Below, one piece after another: positions 15,649-25,068 of a stretch of DNA of 64,000 nt. Every line of letters starts with the position of its first letter. Within the stretch, counting starts at the first letter, position 1. The position numbers were made by a program, and so were the translations under genes. Below the pieces are notes generated by a model that saw only the letters and a list, made by a program, of their open reading frames with translations, was not told the DNA's origin and did no database searches. Source of the stretch: Phycicoccus sp. CSK15P-2 (lineage in GTDB: Bacteria; Actinomycetota; Actinomycetes; Actinomycetales; Dermatophilaceae). Location: contig NZ_JAFDVE010000011.1 of the NCBI RefSeq assembly GCF_016888005.1, positions 62,001-126,000 on the forward strand, read 5' to 3'.

Positions 15649-17367
15649 ATGGCGATGGTCCAGGGCACGTTCGACGACCTGGGCACCCCCCTGTCGTCCG
15701 TGACCTTCGTCGTCGTCGACCTCGAGACCACCGGCGGCAGCCCGGCCGAGTGCGCCATCACCGAGATCGGCGCCGTCAAGGTCCGCGGCGGCGAGGTCGT
15801 CGGCGAGCTCCAGACGCTCGTGAACCCCGGCGAGCCCATCCCGGCCTTCATCTCGGTCCTCACCGGCATCACCGACGCGATGGTGGCCGACGCGCCGCGC
15901 ATCGAGGCGGCCCTGCCCGCGTTCCTCGAGTTCGCGGCCGGGTCGGTGCTCGTCGCGCACAACGCGCGCTTCGACGTCTCCTTCCTCACCGCGGCCGCCG
16001 AGCGCACCGGTCACTCCTGGCCCGGGTTCCCCGTCCTCGACACCGTCCACCTCGCCCGCCAGGTCGTCCGCCGCGACGAGGTGCCCAACCACCGGCTCGG
16101 CTCCCTGGCCCGGCTCTTCCGGTCCACCACGACGCCCGACCACCGGGCCCTGCACGACGCCCGGGCCACCGTCGACGTCCTGCACGGCCTCATCGGGCGC
16201 GTGGGCAACCTCGGGGTGCACTCCCTCGAGGAGCTGCTCGACTACACCGGCCGGGTCTCCCCCGCCCGCCGCCGCAAGCGCCACCTCGCCGACTCCCTCC
16301 CCGACGCCCCCGGGGTCTACCTCTTCAAGGACGGCCACGGCCGGGTCCTCTACGTCGGCACCTCGGTGTCCATCCGCACCCGCGTCCGCTCGTACTTCAC
16401 CGCCTCCGAGCACCGGCGCCGGATGGGCGAGATGGTGCGCCTCGCCGAGTCGGTCAGCCCGGTCGTCTGCGCGACGACCCTCGAGGCCGAGGTCCGCGAG
16501 CTGCGGCTCATCGCCGAGCACAAGCCGCGGTACAACCGCCGCTCGCGCCACCCCGAGAAGGCACTGTGGGTCAAGCTCACCGTCGAGCCCTTCCCCCGGC
16601 TGTCCGTCGTCCGCGCGGTCGCCGCCGACGGCGCCCGCTACGTCGGGCCGTTCGGGTCGCGCCGGGCCGCCGAGGCCGCCGTCGCCGCGGTCCACGAGGT
16701 CCTGCCGCTGCGGCAGTGCGTCCAGCGGCTCTCGCCCCGCACGCCACGCAGCGCCTGCGCGCTCGCCGAGATGGGCCGCTGCGGCGCACCGTGCACCGGG
16801 GCGCAGAGCGTCGAGGAGTACGCCGAGGTCGTCGACCGCGCCGCGGCGCTCCTCGGCGGAGGCACCCGTGAGCTCCTCGTCGCCCTCCAGGAACGGATGA
16901 CCGAGCTCTCCGGCCAGCAGCGGTTCGAGGACGCCAGGACGGTCCGCGACCGGCTCGTCGCCCTCGTCCGGGGCGCCTCCCGCAGCCAGCGGCTGGCCCC
17001 CCTCGCCGCCATTCCCGAGCTCGTCGCCGCACGCCGCGCGGTCACCGGGGGCTGGGAGGTCGTCTGCGTCCGGTACGGACGCCTCGCCGGGAGCACCACG
17101 TCCGCGCGGGGCGCCGACCCGATGCCGGTCATCGCCGCGCTCCGGGCCAGTGCCGAGGTCGTCGCGGCCCCCGTCGCGCCGTCCACCGCCGCGACGCCCG
17201 AGGAGAGCGAGAAGATCCTCCACTGGCTGGAGTCCCCCGGGGTCCGCATCGTCGACGTCGACGGCCCGTGGACGTGCCCGGTCGCGGGCGCCGCCGCCGT
17301 CCGCGAGGAGCTCGAGCCGCTGGAGGCCTCCCGCCGGACGACCGCCGGCTTCGCAGGCGTGCGGTGA
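15649..17367 (+). CDS. DEDDh exonuclease fused to UvrC-type GIY-YIG nuclease domain
   Basis: The 572-residue two-domain protein starts with a DnaQ-like 3'-5' exonuclease: VVVDLETTGG (DxE), AHNARFDVSFL, and HRALHDARATVDVL (the H and D of DEDDh). From about residue 205 comes a UvrC N-terminal-like nuclease with DAPGVYLFKDGHGRVLYVGTS (GIY-YIG form), TxxEAEVRELRLIAEHKPRYN, the CALAEMGRCGAPC cysteine cluster and a UvrB-binding-like helix (FEDARTVRDRLVALV). The C-terminal RNase H-like and HhH parts of true UvrC are absent. The ATG at 15649 lies 7 bases after TACCGT (15636-15641), so it is probably leaderless. A like fusion (Rv2191) is recalled from mycobacteria, probably in DNA repair. Confidence 0.92.
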   Translation: MAMVQGTFDDLGTPLSSVTFVVVDLETTGGSPAECAITEIGAVKVRGGEVVGELQTLVNPGEPIPAFISVLTGITDAMVADAPRIEAALPAFLEFAAGSVLVAHNARFDVSFLTAAAERTGHSWPGFPVLDTVHLARQVVRRDEVPNHRLGSLARLFRSTTTPDHRALHDARATVDVLHGLIGRVGNLGVHSLEELLDYTGRVSPARRRKRHLADSLPDAPGVYLFKDGHGRVLYVGTSVSIRTRVRSYFTASEHRRRMGEMVRLAESVSPVVCATTLEAEVRELRLIAEHKPRYNRRSRHPEKALWVKLTVEPFPRLSVVRAVAADGARYVGPFGSRRAAEAAVAAVHEVLPLRQCVQRLSPRTPRSACALAEMGRCGAPCTGAQSVEEYAEVVDRAAALLGGGTRELLVALQERMTELSGQQRFEDARTVRDRLVALVRGASRSQRLAPLAAIPELVAARRAVTGGWEVVCVRYGRLAGSTTSARGADPMPVIAALRASAEVVAAPVAPSTAATPEESEKILHWLESPGVRIVDVDGPWTCPVAGAAAVREELEPLEASRRTTAGFAGVR

Positions 17368-17422
17368 ACCGGCCGCCGGATGCGGACGCGCGTCGTCCGC
17401 ATCCGCGCCTAGTGTCACCGCC

Positions 17423-17824
17423 ATGACCACCAAGCCGCTGCTCGACCTCGTCGTCCTCGACTGCCCCGACCCCATGGCCCTCGCCCGCTTCTACGCCGAG
17501 GTGCTCGGCTGGGAGGTCGAGGAGGACGCCGACGAGGACTTCGTGAACCTCGTGCCACCGGGGGGTGGCATCACCCCGACGAACCCGGACGGCCGCACCA
17601 CCCTGTCCTTCCAACGGATCCCCGACTGGCAGCCACCCACCTGGCCCGGCGGCGCGCACCCGCAGCAGTTCCACCTCGACCTCTCGGTGCCGGACATCGC
17701 CGCGGCCGAGCCCGCCGTCCTCGCCGCGGGCGCCACGGTCCACGAGCACCAGCCGTCCCCGGACGGCGGCTTCCGCGTCTACCTCGACCCCGCCGGACAC
17801 CCCTTCTGTCTCGTCCGAGGCTGA
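17423..17824 (+). CDS. VOC-superfamily (glyoxalase-like) protein
   Basis: The 133-residue protein is made of two beta-alpha-beta-beta-beta units: LDLVVLDCPDPMALARFYAEVLGWEV and the second half HLDLSVPDIAAAEPAVLAAGA ending in YLDPAGHPFCLV. This is the actinobacterial VOC group often annotated as glyoxalase-like or fosfomycin-resistance-like. Substrate and metal use cannot be assigned. The ATG at 17423 lies 7 bases behind TAGTGT (17410-17415) with no ribosome site, so a leaderless mRNA is likely. A dienelactone hydrolase gene follows with its own promoter. Confidence 0.87.
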   Translation: MTTKPLLDLVVLDCPDPMALARFYAEVLGWEVEEDADEDFVNLVPPGGGITPTNPDGRTTLSFQRIPDWQPPTWPGGAHPQQFHLDLSVPDIAAAEPAVLAAGATVHEHQPSPDGGFRVYLDPAGHPFCLVRG

Positions 17825-17870
17825 CCGGCGCCCGAGGTCGCCCCCACCCCCGACCGGTAGCGTTCACCCG

Positions 17871-18620
17871 GTGAGCGACCTCCGTCTCGTCGACGTCCCG
17901 GTCCCCGACGGGACCACCCAGGCCCATCTCTCGCTGCCCCCGGGCGGCCAGGGCCCGGGAGTCCTCCTCTTCATGGACGCCATCGGGCTCCGCCCGCAGA
18001 TCGCGGCGATGTGCGACCGGATCGCCTCCTGGGGGTACGTCGTCCTCGCCCCCAACGTCTTCCACCGCGACGGGGACGTCGAGGCCCTCGTGCCGCGGGT
18101 CGACCTCACGACGGCCGAGGGCCGCGAGTCCTTCATGGGCGACGCCATGGCCCGCGTCCGGTCGCTGACGAGCGACCTCGCCGTCCCGGACGTCGCGGCC
18201 TACGTGCTCGCCCTGCGGGACCGGGCCGAGGTCACCGCCGGACCGATGGCCACGACCGGCTACTGCATGGGTGCCCGCCTGGCCGTGCGGGCCGCGAGCG
18301 AGCATCCCGGCGACATCGCCGCCTGCGGCGGGTTCCACGGGGGCGGCCTCGTGACCGACGAGCCGGACAGCCCTCATCTCGGGCTCGTCGACGCCCGCGC
18401 CGAGTTCGTGTTCGGGCACGCCGACGCCGACCGCTCGATGCCCGCCGAGGCGGTCGCCGCCCTGGGTTCGGCCCTGGAGGCCCAGGGCCTCGTCGCCCGC
18501 AACGAGGTCTACCCCGACGCGCCGCACGGCTACACGATGGCCGACACCGCGTCCTACCAGGAGGCCGGCGCCGAGCGGCACTTCCGCGAGCTCGAGGCGC
18601 TCCTCGCCCGGACGCTCTGA
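17871..18620 (+). CDS. Dienelactone hydrolase family protein
   Basis: The 249-residue alpha/beta hydrolase has the dienelactone hydrolase triad: nucleophile Cys in TTGYCMGAR, Asp in VFGHADADRSM and His in YPDAPHGYTM. It also has the family segment VLFMDAIGLRPQIAAMCDRIASWGY. Members open lactone rings or act on ester substrates in the cytosol. The actual substrate is unknown, and nothing nearby suggests aromatic catabolism. The GTG at 17871 is 7 bases after TAGCGT (17858-17863), with no ribosome site. Confidence 0.9.
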   Translation: MSDLRLVDVPVPDGTTQAHLSLPPGGQGPGVLLFMDAIGLRPQIAAMCDRIASWGYVVLAPNVFHRDGDVEALVPRVDLTTAEGRESFMGDAMARVRSLTSDLAVPDVAAYVLALRDRAEVTAGPMATTGYCMGARLAVRAASEHPGDIAACGGFHGGGLVTDEPDSPHLGLVDARAEFVFGHADADRSMPAEAVAALGSALEAQGLVARNEVYPDAPHGYTMADTASYQEAGAERHFRELEALLARTL

Positions 18621-18647
18621 CCGCGAGCCGGTGGCTAGGCTGACGAC

Positions 18648-18929
18648 GTGATCACCGCCATCGTCCTCATCAGCGCCGACGTCGACCGCATCCCCGAGGT
18701 CGCCCAGGAGATCGCCGACCTCGACGGCGTGACCGAGGTCTACTCGGTGGCCGGGGACGCCGACCTCGTCGCCATGGTCCGGGTCCGCGAGCACGAGGCA
18801 CTGGCCGACGTCATCGCCGACCGACTCAACAAGGTCTCCGGGGTCACCGGCACCAACACCCACATCGCGTTCCGCACCTACTCCGTGCACGACCTCGAGT
18901 CGGCGTTCAGCCTCGGCATCGAGGGCTGA
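18648..18929 (+). CDS. Stand-alone Lrp/AsnC-type ligand-binding (RAM) domain protein
   Basis: The 93-residue product consists only of the RAM (AsnC C-terminal) alpha/beta sandwich: AIVLISADVDRIPEVAQEIADLDGVTEVYSVAGDADLVAMVRV, then FRTYSVHDLESAF. There is no helix-turn-helix. Stand-alone RAM proteins bind amino acids and may form oligomers with full-length Lrp regulators. It lies directly 3' of the dienelactone hydrolase and 8 bases from the convergent trpD end. The GTG at 18648 is 6 bases behind TAGGCT (18636-18641). A ligand such as tryptophan is conceivable from its place beside trpD, but that is only positional. Confidence 0.9.
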   Translation: MITAIVLISADVDRIPEVAQEIADLDGVTEVYSVAGDADLVAMVRVREHEALADVIADRLNKVSGVTGTNTHIAFRTYSVHDLESAFSLGIEG

Positions 18930-18937
18930 GACCGCGG

Positions 18938-20005
18938 TCAGGGGGCGGCGAGCGCGCGGGTCGTCGCGACCCACCCGTCGAGCAGCCGCGCCGCGGCACC
19001 GGAGTCCAGAGCCTCCCGGGCCCGGTCCACCCCGGCCGCCAGGGCGTCGACGAGGCCGGCCCGTGACACCTGCGGCAGTCCGGCCGCGACGGCGAGGGCC
19101 ATCCCGGCGTTGAGGACGACGGCGTCGCGCGCGGCGCCCGGCTCACCCGCGAACACCCGCCGGGCGACCTCGGCGTTGAACGCGGCGTCCCCGCCGCGCA
19201 GCGCCTCGACCGGGGACTCGTCGAGCCCGACGTCCCCCGGCGCCACCGCGAGCTCGTGGACCGCACCGTCGGCGACCCACCACACCGTCGAGGTCGTCGC
19301 CAGGGTGAGCTCGTCGAGGCCGTCGTCACCGCGGAACACCGCCGCCGGGCGGCCCCGTCCGGCGAAGACCCCCGCGATGAGCGGCGCGAGCCGGGCGTCG
19401 GCCACGCCCACGGCCGCGTACGTGGGCTGCCCCGGGTTGGTCAGCGGGCCGAGCGCGTTGAAGGCCGTGCCGATCCCGAGGTCCCGCCGGGTGACCGCGG
19501 CGTGCCGCATGGACGGGTGGAAGGCCGCCGCGAAGCAGAACGTGATGCCGGCGCGCTCGGCGACCTCGGCGACCCGTTCGGGCGGCAGCGAGAGGTCGAC
19601 CCCGAGCTCCTCGAGGACGTCGGCCGACCCGGTGGACGACGACGCCGCGCGGTTGCCGTGCTTGACGACGCGCAGGCCGGTGGCCGCGATGACGACCGAG
19701 GCCATCGTCGAGATGTTGACCGAGTGCATCCGGTCCCCGCCGGTGCCGACGATGTCGACGCTCGGGCCGGGGACCTCGATGCGGTGCGCGTGCGCGAGCA
19801 TGACGTCGGCGAGACCGCGGAGCTCCTCGACGGTCTCGCCCTTGGCCCGGAGCGCCACGAGGAAGCCGGCGAGCTGCACGGGCGTCGCCTCGCCGCGCAT
19901 GACCTGGTCCATGGCCCAGCCCGACTGCTCGGTGCCCAGGTGCTCGCCGCGCAGCAGCGCCGAGGTGAGGTCGGGCCAGGTGGGCCCGCCGGTGCCGGAG
20001 GGCAC
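18938..20005 (-). CDS. trpD: Anthranilate phosphoribosyltransferase
   Basis: The 355-residue enzyme transfers phosphoribose from PRPP to anthranilate, the second committed step of tryptophan synthesis. Signature blocks: VDIVGTGGD (PRPP loop), [59 protein letters not shown] and [10 protein letters not shown]. The GTG start at 20005 lies 4 bases after the stop of the receiver-like gene, so both are on one transcript. The remaining trp genes are elsewhere, as is usual for actinobacteria. Confidence 0.96.
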   Translation of the reverse strand: MPSGTGGPTWPDLTSALLRGEHLGTEQSGWAMDQVMRGEATPVQLAGFLVALRAKGETVEELRGLADVMLAHAHRIEVPGPSVDIVGTGGDRMHSVNISTMASVVIAATGLRVVKHGNRAASSSTGSADVLEELGVDLSLPPERVAEVAERAGITFCFAAAFHPSMRHAAVTRRDLGIGTAFNALGPLTNPGQPTYAAVGVADARLAPLIAGVFAGRGRPAAVFRGDDGLDELTLATTSTVWWVADGAVHELAVAPGDVGLDESPVEALRGGDAAFNAEVARRVFAGEPGAARDAVVLNAGMALAVAAGLPQVSRAGLVDALAAGVDRAREALDSGAAARLLDGWVATTRALAAP

Positions 20006-20009
20006 GGCG

Positions 20010-20459
20010 TCAGCCGACGGAGACCCGGCCCCGGGCGAGGCCGGCGACGGCCTCGGACACGGCGATCGGGTCGAGCGGGTGCGGCACGGCGTCGTCGGCG
20101 AGCGACCAGCCCGCGAGCCAGGCGTCCTGCGGGCGCCCCGTGAGGACGAGCACCGGCGGGCAGCGGAAGATCTCGTTCTTCAGCTGCCGGCACAGCCCCA
20201 GCCCGCCGACCGGCGTGGCCTCGCCGTCGAGGACGAGGACGTCGTGGCCGCCGGCGTCGGCCGCCTCGATGACCGCCTCTGCGGTCGCGCACTCGTGCCA
20301 GGCCGCGACCTCGACGTCCCGGGCCGGCCGGCGGCCCACGGCGGCCCGCACGGCGTCCCGCGTCGTGATGTCGTCGCTGTAGAGCAGCACCCGCACCCGG
20401 TGCACGCCGTCGGTGTCCGGGCCGGTCGGGGTACCTGCGTGGCCGTGGGAGTCGCTCAT
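20010..20459 (-). CDS. Receiver-domain-like protein without output domain, Lys site changed
   Basis: The 149-residue product has the layout of a response-regulator receiver: an acidic pair in [12 protein letters not shown], the phosphoacceptor Asp in VLVLDGEAT, and Thr in LVLTGRPQ. The usual K-P at the end is VPHPLDP here, so the conserved lysine is His. No DNA-binding domain follows. The ATG at 20459 is 7 bases behind TACGAT (20467-20472, minus strand). It is divergent from ctaE and precedes trpD by 4 bases. Loss of the Lys suggests altered or phosphorylation-independent signalling. Confidence 0.78.
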   Translation of the reverse strand: MSDSHGHAGTPTGPDTDGVHRVRVLLYSDDITTRDAVRAAVGRRPARDVEVAAWHECATAEAVIEAADAGGHDVLVLDGEATPVGGLGLCRQLKNEIFRCPPVLVLTGRPQDAWLAGWSLADDAVPHPLDPIAVSEAVAGLARGRVSVG

Positions 20460-20598
20460 GCACGGCATCGTAGCGAGCCGACACGCCCGGACGGCCAGGC
20501 GCCCGCCCGCCGCAGGGGACCGACCACTGCGCCGGCGTTGTCGAGCCTTGCGGGGGGTCCCCTCGTGTCGACCCCTCGGTTGTCGGCATAATGCCCGC

Positions 20599-21267
20599 GT
20601 GGCGTCTTCTGCAGCAGCTTCGCTCCAGCACACGGGACCGGTGCCCTCCATCCCCGGTCAGGGGCCGGCGACCCGGCCGAACATGGTCGCCGTCGGCACC
20701 ATGGTGTGGCTGTCGAGCGAGCTCATGTTCTTCGCCGCGCTGTTCGCCTTCTACTTCACGCTCCGCGGGCACCTCCCGGAGCTCTGGGACGAGCGCACCG
20801 AGATGCTCAACGTGCCGTTCGCGGCCGCGAACACGCTGATCCTCGTCGTCTCCTCGGTGTGGTGCCAGCTCGGCGTCTGGCAGGCCGAGCGCGGTGTCCC
20901 GGCCCGCCCGGCGGGCACCCGTCTGACCTCGGTCAAGGCCTGGGGCATGCGCGAGTGGTACGTCCTCACGTACATCTTCGGCGCAGTCTTCATCGCCGGC
21001 CAGGTGCTCGAGTACGCCACGCTCGTCGAGGAGGGCGTCACACTGTCCTCGGACTCCTACGGGTCGATCTTCTACCTCGCCACCGGCTTCCACGGCATGC
21101 ACGTGACCGGCGGCCTCATCGCCTTCCTCCTCATCCTGGGCCGCACCTTCACCACCCGCCGGTACAGCCACGCCCAGGCCACGGGCGCGGTCGTCACGTC
21201 GTACTACTGGCACTTCGTCGACGTCGTGTGGATCGCCCTGTTCCTCATGATCTACGTGCTGAAGTGA
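20599..21267 (+). CDS. ctaE: aa3-type cytochrome c oxidase subunit III
   Basis: The 222-residue membrane subunit has five predicted helices, as in the short actinobacterial form. Characteristic segments are [60 protein letters not shown] and [15 protein letters not shown]. It helps keep subunit I and its proton uptake stable. The GTG at 20599 lies 6 bases after CATAAT (20587-20592), a near-consensus -10 box, so a leaderless start is likely. qcrC begins 46 bases downstream, so the promoter drives ctaE-qcrC-qcrA-qcrB. Confidence 0.95.
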   Translation: MASSAAASLQHTGPVPSIPGQGPATRPNMVAVGTMVWLSSELMFFAALFAFYFTLRGHLPELWDERTEMLNVPFAAANTLILVVSSVWCQLGVWQAERGVPARPAGTRLTSVKAWGMREWYVLTYIFGAVFIAGQVLEYATLVEEGVTLSSDSYGSIFYLATGFHGMHVTGGLIAFLLILGRTFTTRRYSHAQATGAVVTSYYWHFVDVVWIALFLMIYVLK

Positions 21268-21313
21268 CCGCCGACCGCCGACCCGAGACCGCAGCAGACG
21301 ACAGGAACCCCTC

Positions 21314-22126
21314 GTGAACGCACTGGCCGCCCGCCGCCGCCACCCCGCGGCGATCGCCGTCCTCCTCATGATCGGGCTGTTCCTCACCGGTGCCGCCTAC
21401 GCCGCGGTCGCCCCCGAGCCGGCGGACGCGACGACCCAGGCGCTCCCCGCCCAGTCCGTCGAGGAGGGCAAGGCCCTCTTCCGGGCCAACTGCGCCTCCT
21501 GCCACGGCCTCAACGCCGAGGGCCGGGCCACGGGTGACGGCGACGAGATCGCCGGCCCCTCCCTCGCCGGCGTCGGTGCTGCCGCCGTCGACTTCCAGGT
21601 CGGTACCGGCCGGATGCCGATGACCGCACCTGCCGTCCAGGCCGCGCGGTCCGAGGAGGTCGTGTTCGAGCAGGAGCAGATCGACGCCCTGGGCGCCTAC
21701 ATCGCCTCGCTCGCCCCAGGCCCCTCGGTCCCGAGCGAGGAGGCCGTCGACCCCACCAAGGGTGACCCCGCCAAGGGTGGCGAGCTGTTCCGGGTCAACT
21801 GCGCGATGTGCCACAACTTCGCCGGCTCCGGCGGCGCCCTGACCCGCGGCAAGTACGCCCCGGCACTGCGCGGGGTCGAGGGCAAGCACATCTACGAGGC
21901 CATGCAGACCGGCCCGCAGAGCATGCCCGTGTTCAACGACGACAACATCACCCCCGAGGACAAGCGCGACGTCATCGCCTTCCTCGACACCATCTCGGAG
22001 CAGGAGAACCCCGGCGGGATGACCCTCGGGTCGCTCGGCCCGGTGACCGAGGGCATGTTCGCCTGGGTCTTCGGGCTCGGCATCCTCGTGGGCTGCGCCG
22101 TCTGGCTCGGCTCGAAGTCCGCCTAG
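21314..22126 (+). CDS. qcrC: Menaquinol-cytochrome c reductase, diheme cytochrome c subunit
   Basis: The 270-residue cytochrome cc subunit of the actinobacterial bc1 complex has an N-terminal anchor helix (AIAVLLMIGLFLTGAAYA) and a C-terminal helix (FAWVFGLGILVGCAVWL). Between them are two cytochrome c domains with CASCH and CAMCH heme-binding sites. Methionine ligands are expected in GRMPM and QSMPVF. The diheme subunit passes electrons directly to subunit II of the oxidase and so replaces a soluble cytochrome c. The GTG at 21314 follows AGGAA. It is the second gene of the ctaE-qcrCAB operon. Confidence 0.96.
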   Translation: MNALAARRRHPAAIAVLLMIGLFLTGAAYAAVAPEPADATTQALPAQSVEEGKALFRANCASCHGLNAEGRATGDGDEIAGPSLAGVGAAAVDFQVGTGRMPMTAPAVQAARSEEVVFEQEQIDALGAYIASLAPGPSVPSEEAVDPTKGDPAKGGELFRVNCAMCHNFAGSGGALTRGKYAPALRGVEGKHIYEAMQTGPQSMPVFNDDNITPEDKRDVIAFLDTISEQENPGGMTLGSLGPVTEGMFAWVFGLGILVGCAVWLGSKSA

Positions 22127-22171
22127 CCCCGCCCACCGCCCCCTGACCGTGCAGAGAGAGTCGGCACCCCG

Positions 22172-23314
22172 ATGAACGACCAGGACACCCCCACCACCGG
22201 CACCGAGGTCGCCCGCGGCGACCACGGGGACGCCGTGCGCCTCGACGACGGGCACGTCGTCGGCACGGGCGGGCTGCCCGACCGCTTCACCAACCCCGGG
22301 CTCCCGGCCCACCACCACCGGATGGCGGACGTCGACGAGGCGGCCGCGAGGCGTGCCGAGAAGCAGGTCGCCACGCTCTTCGGCATCTCGATCGTCGGGA
22401 CCCTCGCGTTCATCGTCCTGTACTTCCTCCTCGACGTCGAGCAGACGGTCTTCATCCCCGGTGTCGGCTACACGAGCGCCACGAACGCCGGCCTCGGGGT
22501 CTGCCTCGCGCTCTCCATGCTCGGCATCGGCCTCGGGGCCGTGCACTGGGCCAAGACGCTCATGCCCGACCACGAGGTCGTCGAGGAGCGCCACCCGATG
22601 CGGGCCAGCGACGCCGAGCGCGCGGAGGTCGTCCGGGTCATCACCGAGGAGGGCGGCTCGTCCCAGGTGATGCGCCGGCCGCTCATCAAGTACACCCTCG
22701 GCGGCGCCCTCGGCCTGTTCGCCGTCCCGCTCGTCCTGCAGGTCGGAGGCTCCCTCGGCGAGATGCCGAAGAAGAGCCTCTCCCTGACATGGTGGAACGG
22801 CGGGCCCTCCGGGCCCGGCGAGGAGCCCACCTTCTCACCCATGCGCCTGATGAAGGACCCCGAGAACGTCCCGATCAAGGCCGCCGACGTGACGATCGGC
22901 TCCGTGTACCACGTCATGCCCGAGGGGCTGCTGCCCGACGAGGAGACCGGCGAGGGCGGCGCCGAGCACCTGCTCGAGGAGAAGGCGAAGGCCGCCGTGC
23001 TCCTCATGCGGCTGGACCCGGCCCAGATCAAGAGCCAGAAGGAGCTGGACTGGGGCTACGAGGGCATCGTCGCGTACTCGAAGATCTGCACCCACGTGGG
23101 CTGCCCGGTCGGGCTCTACGAGCAGCAGACGCACCACCTGCTCTGCCCGTGCCACCAGTCGACCTTCGACGTGACCCAGGACTGCAAGGTCATCTTCGGC
23201 CCTGCCAAGCGTCCCCTGCCACAATTGAAGATCACCGTCGACGACGAGGGCTACCTCGTCTCCGCCCAGCCGTTCCGCGAGGCGGTCGGCCCGAGCTTCT
23301 GGGAGCGTGGCTGA
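22172..23314 (+). CDS. qcrA: Menaquinol-cytochrome c reductase, Rieske iron-sulfur subunit
   Basis: The 380-residue Rieske protein has a long cytosolic N-terminus, three membrane helices (LFGISIVGTLAFIVLYFLL, GVCLALSMLGIGLGAVHWA, LGGALGLFAVPLVLQVG) and a 2Fe-2S domain with CTHVGC and CPCHQS cluster motifs. It takes electrons from menaquinol and delivers them to the diheme cytochrome. The extra helices and length are the actinobacterial form. The stop codon is one base before the qcrB ATG. Confidence 0.96.
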   Translation: MNDQDTPTTGTEVARGDHGDAVRLDDGHVVGTGGLPDRFTNPGLPAHHHRMADVDEAAARRAEKQVATLFGISIVGTLAFIVLYFLLDVEQTVFIPGVGYTSATNAGLGVCLALSMLGIGLGAVHWAKTLMPDHEVVEERHPMRASDAERAEVVRVITEEGGSSQVMRRPLIKYTLGGALGLFAVPLVLQVGGSLGEMPKKSLSLTWWNGGPSGPGEEPTFSPMRLMKDPENVPIKAADVTIGSVYHVMPEGLLPDEETGEGGAEHLLEEKAKAAVLLMRLDPAQIKSQKELDWGYEGIVAYSKICTHVGCPVGLYEQQTHHLLCPCHQSTFDVTQDCKVIFGPAKRPLPQLKITVDDEGYLVSAQPFREAVGPSFWERG

Positions 23315-23315
23315 G

Positions 23316-25058
23316 ATGTCCACGACAGCGCCGGACCCCCGTCCCGCCGACGCCCTCCGTGAGGGCGACTCCGCACCGGCCACCCCGCCCTCCGCCGGCG
23401 CCCGCTCGATCGGCGGGTTCGCCGGCTGGGTCGACGACCGCACGGGCGCCGCCAAGCCGGTCGGCTACCTCATGAAGAAGGTCTTCCCCGACCACTGGTC
23501 CTTCATGCTCGGTGAGATCGCGATGTACTCGATGATCATCTGCCTCGTCACCGGGGCCTTCCTCACCTTCTGGTACGTCCCGAGCGCCGGGCACACCGTC
23601 TACGACGGCTCGTACGTGCCGCTGCGAGGCGTCGAGATGTCCGAGGCGTACGCCTCGACGCTGCACATCTCGTTCGACATCAAGGGCGGGCTCATCATCC
23701 GCCAGATCCACCACTGGGCCGCGCTCATGTTCACCGTGGCTGTCGTGGTCCACATGTTCCGGGTGTTCTTCACCGGCGCCTTCCGCAAGCCGCGCGAGCT
23801 CAACTGGGTCATCGGCTCGGTGCTGGCCCTCCTCGCCATCATCGAGGGCTTCGCGGGCTACTCCCTCCCGGACGACCTCCTGTCCGGCACCGGGATCCGG
23901 GCCATGGCCGGCTTCGTCCAGACGGCCCCGGTCATCGGGTCCTACCTCGTGTACGGCATCTTCGGCGGTCCGTTCCCGGGTGAGATGATCATCCCGCGCC
24001 TGTACAGCGCGCACGTCCTCCTCATCCCCGCCGTCCTCGTCGGGCTCTTCACCGCGCACATCGGGCTCGTCGCCCTGCAGAAGCACACCCAGTTCCCCGG
24101 CCCGGGCCGGACCAACGACAACGTCGTCGGCTACCCGGTGATGCCGGTGTACGCGGCCAAGGCCGGCGGGTTCTTCTTCATCGTCTTCGGCGTCATCGCG
24201 CTCATCTCGGCGCTGGTCCAGATCAACCCGATCTGGGGTTACGGCCCCTACGACCCCTCCCCCGTGACCGCCGGGTCGCAGCCCGACTGGTACATGGGCT
24301 TCGCCGACGGCGCCCTGCGGCTGCTGCCGGGGTGGCTGGAGTTCACCTTCTTCGGGTTCACGCTGTCGCTCAACATCGCCCTGGGCGCCCTGGTCCTGCT
24401 TCCGCTCGTCTACATGGTGCTCGGCGTCTACCCGTTCGTCGAGCGGTTCGTCACCGGTGACGACCGTGAGCACCACCTGCTCGACCGCCCGCGCAACGCC
24501 CCGGTGCGCACCGGCATCGGGATGGCCGGCATCACGGCGTACACGGTGTTCATGTTCGCGGCCGGCAACGACATCATGGCCATCAAGCTCGGGATGTCGA
24601 TCAACGACATCACGTGGTTCTTCCGGATCGGCCTGTTCGTCCTGCCGCCCATCGTGTTCTGGGTCACCAAGCGCACCTGCCTGGCCCTCCAGCGCCGGGA
24701 CCGCGACCAGGTGCTCCACGGTCGCGAGTCCGGGACGATCATCCGCACGCCGGACGGCCGCTTCTTCGAGCGCCACGACACCGAGCTGCCCGAGGACCAG
24801 TGGATCCTCGTCCAGCACGAGGCCGTGCACCCGCTCGAGCTCGAGGCCGAGACCGACGAGCACGGGGTCGCCCGCCCGGCGGCCCGCAAGGACCGGTTCC
24901 GGGCCGCGCTCTCGAGGTTCTACTTCGCCGACGCCGTCAACCCGGTCACCCCGGCCGAGCTCGCGGCGGCGCACCACCACGGTCACGAGACCGAGGCCAT
25001 CGAAGCACCCGCTGGTGCCGCCGAGATCGAGTCCGCGGAGACCGCCGGCCGGCACTGA
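23316..25058 (+). CDS. qcrB: Menaquinol-cytochrome c reductase, cytochrome b subunit
   Basis: The 580-residue cytochrome b is longer than the classical protein because of an actinobacterial C-terminal extension (about residue 440 onward, ending AGRH). Heme ligands appear in RQIHHWAALMF..VVVHMFR and YSAHVLLIPAV..FTAHIGL. The quinol-site motif is QPDWYMG in place of PEWY. Quinol oxidation here pumps charge and reduces QcrC through the Rieske protein. The ATG at 23316 is preferred because GGGAG lies 10 bases upstream; a GTG at 23307 would overlap qcrA. A strong hairpin ends the operon 11 bases past the stop codon. From memory, QcrB is the target of imidazopyridine-type inhibitors in mycobacteria. 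Confidence 0.95.
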   Translation: MSTTAPDPRPADALREGDSAPATPPSAGARSIGGFAGWVDDRTGAAKPVGYLMKKVFPDHWSFMLGEIAMYSMIICLVTGAFLTFWYVPSAGHTVYDGSYVPLRGVEMSEAYASTLHISFDIKGGLIIRQIHHWAALMFTVAVVVHMFRVFFTGAFRKPRELNWVIGSVLALLAIIEGFAGYSLPDDLLSGTGIRAMAGFVQTAPVIGSYLVYGIFGGPFPGEMIIPRLYSAHVLLIPAVLVGLFTAHIGLVALQKHTQFPGPGRTNDNVVGYPVMPVYAAKAGGFFFIVFGVIALISALVQINPIWGYGPYDPSPVTAGSQPDWYMGFADGALRLLPGWLEFTFFGFTLSLNIALGALVLLPLVYMVLGVYPFVERFVTGDDREHHLLDRPRNAPVRTGIGMAGITAYTVFMFAAGNDIMAIKLGMSINDITWFFRIGLFVLPPIVFWVTKRTCLALQRRDRDQVLHGRESGTIIRTPDGRFFERHDTELPEDQWILVQHEAVHPLELEAETDEHGVARPAARKDRFRAALSRFYFADAVNPVTPAELAAAHHHGHETEAIEAPAGAAEIESAETAGRH

Positions 25059-25068
25059 CTGCCCACCT

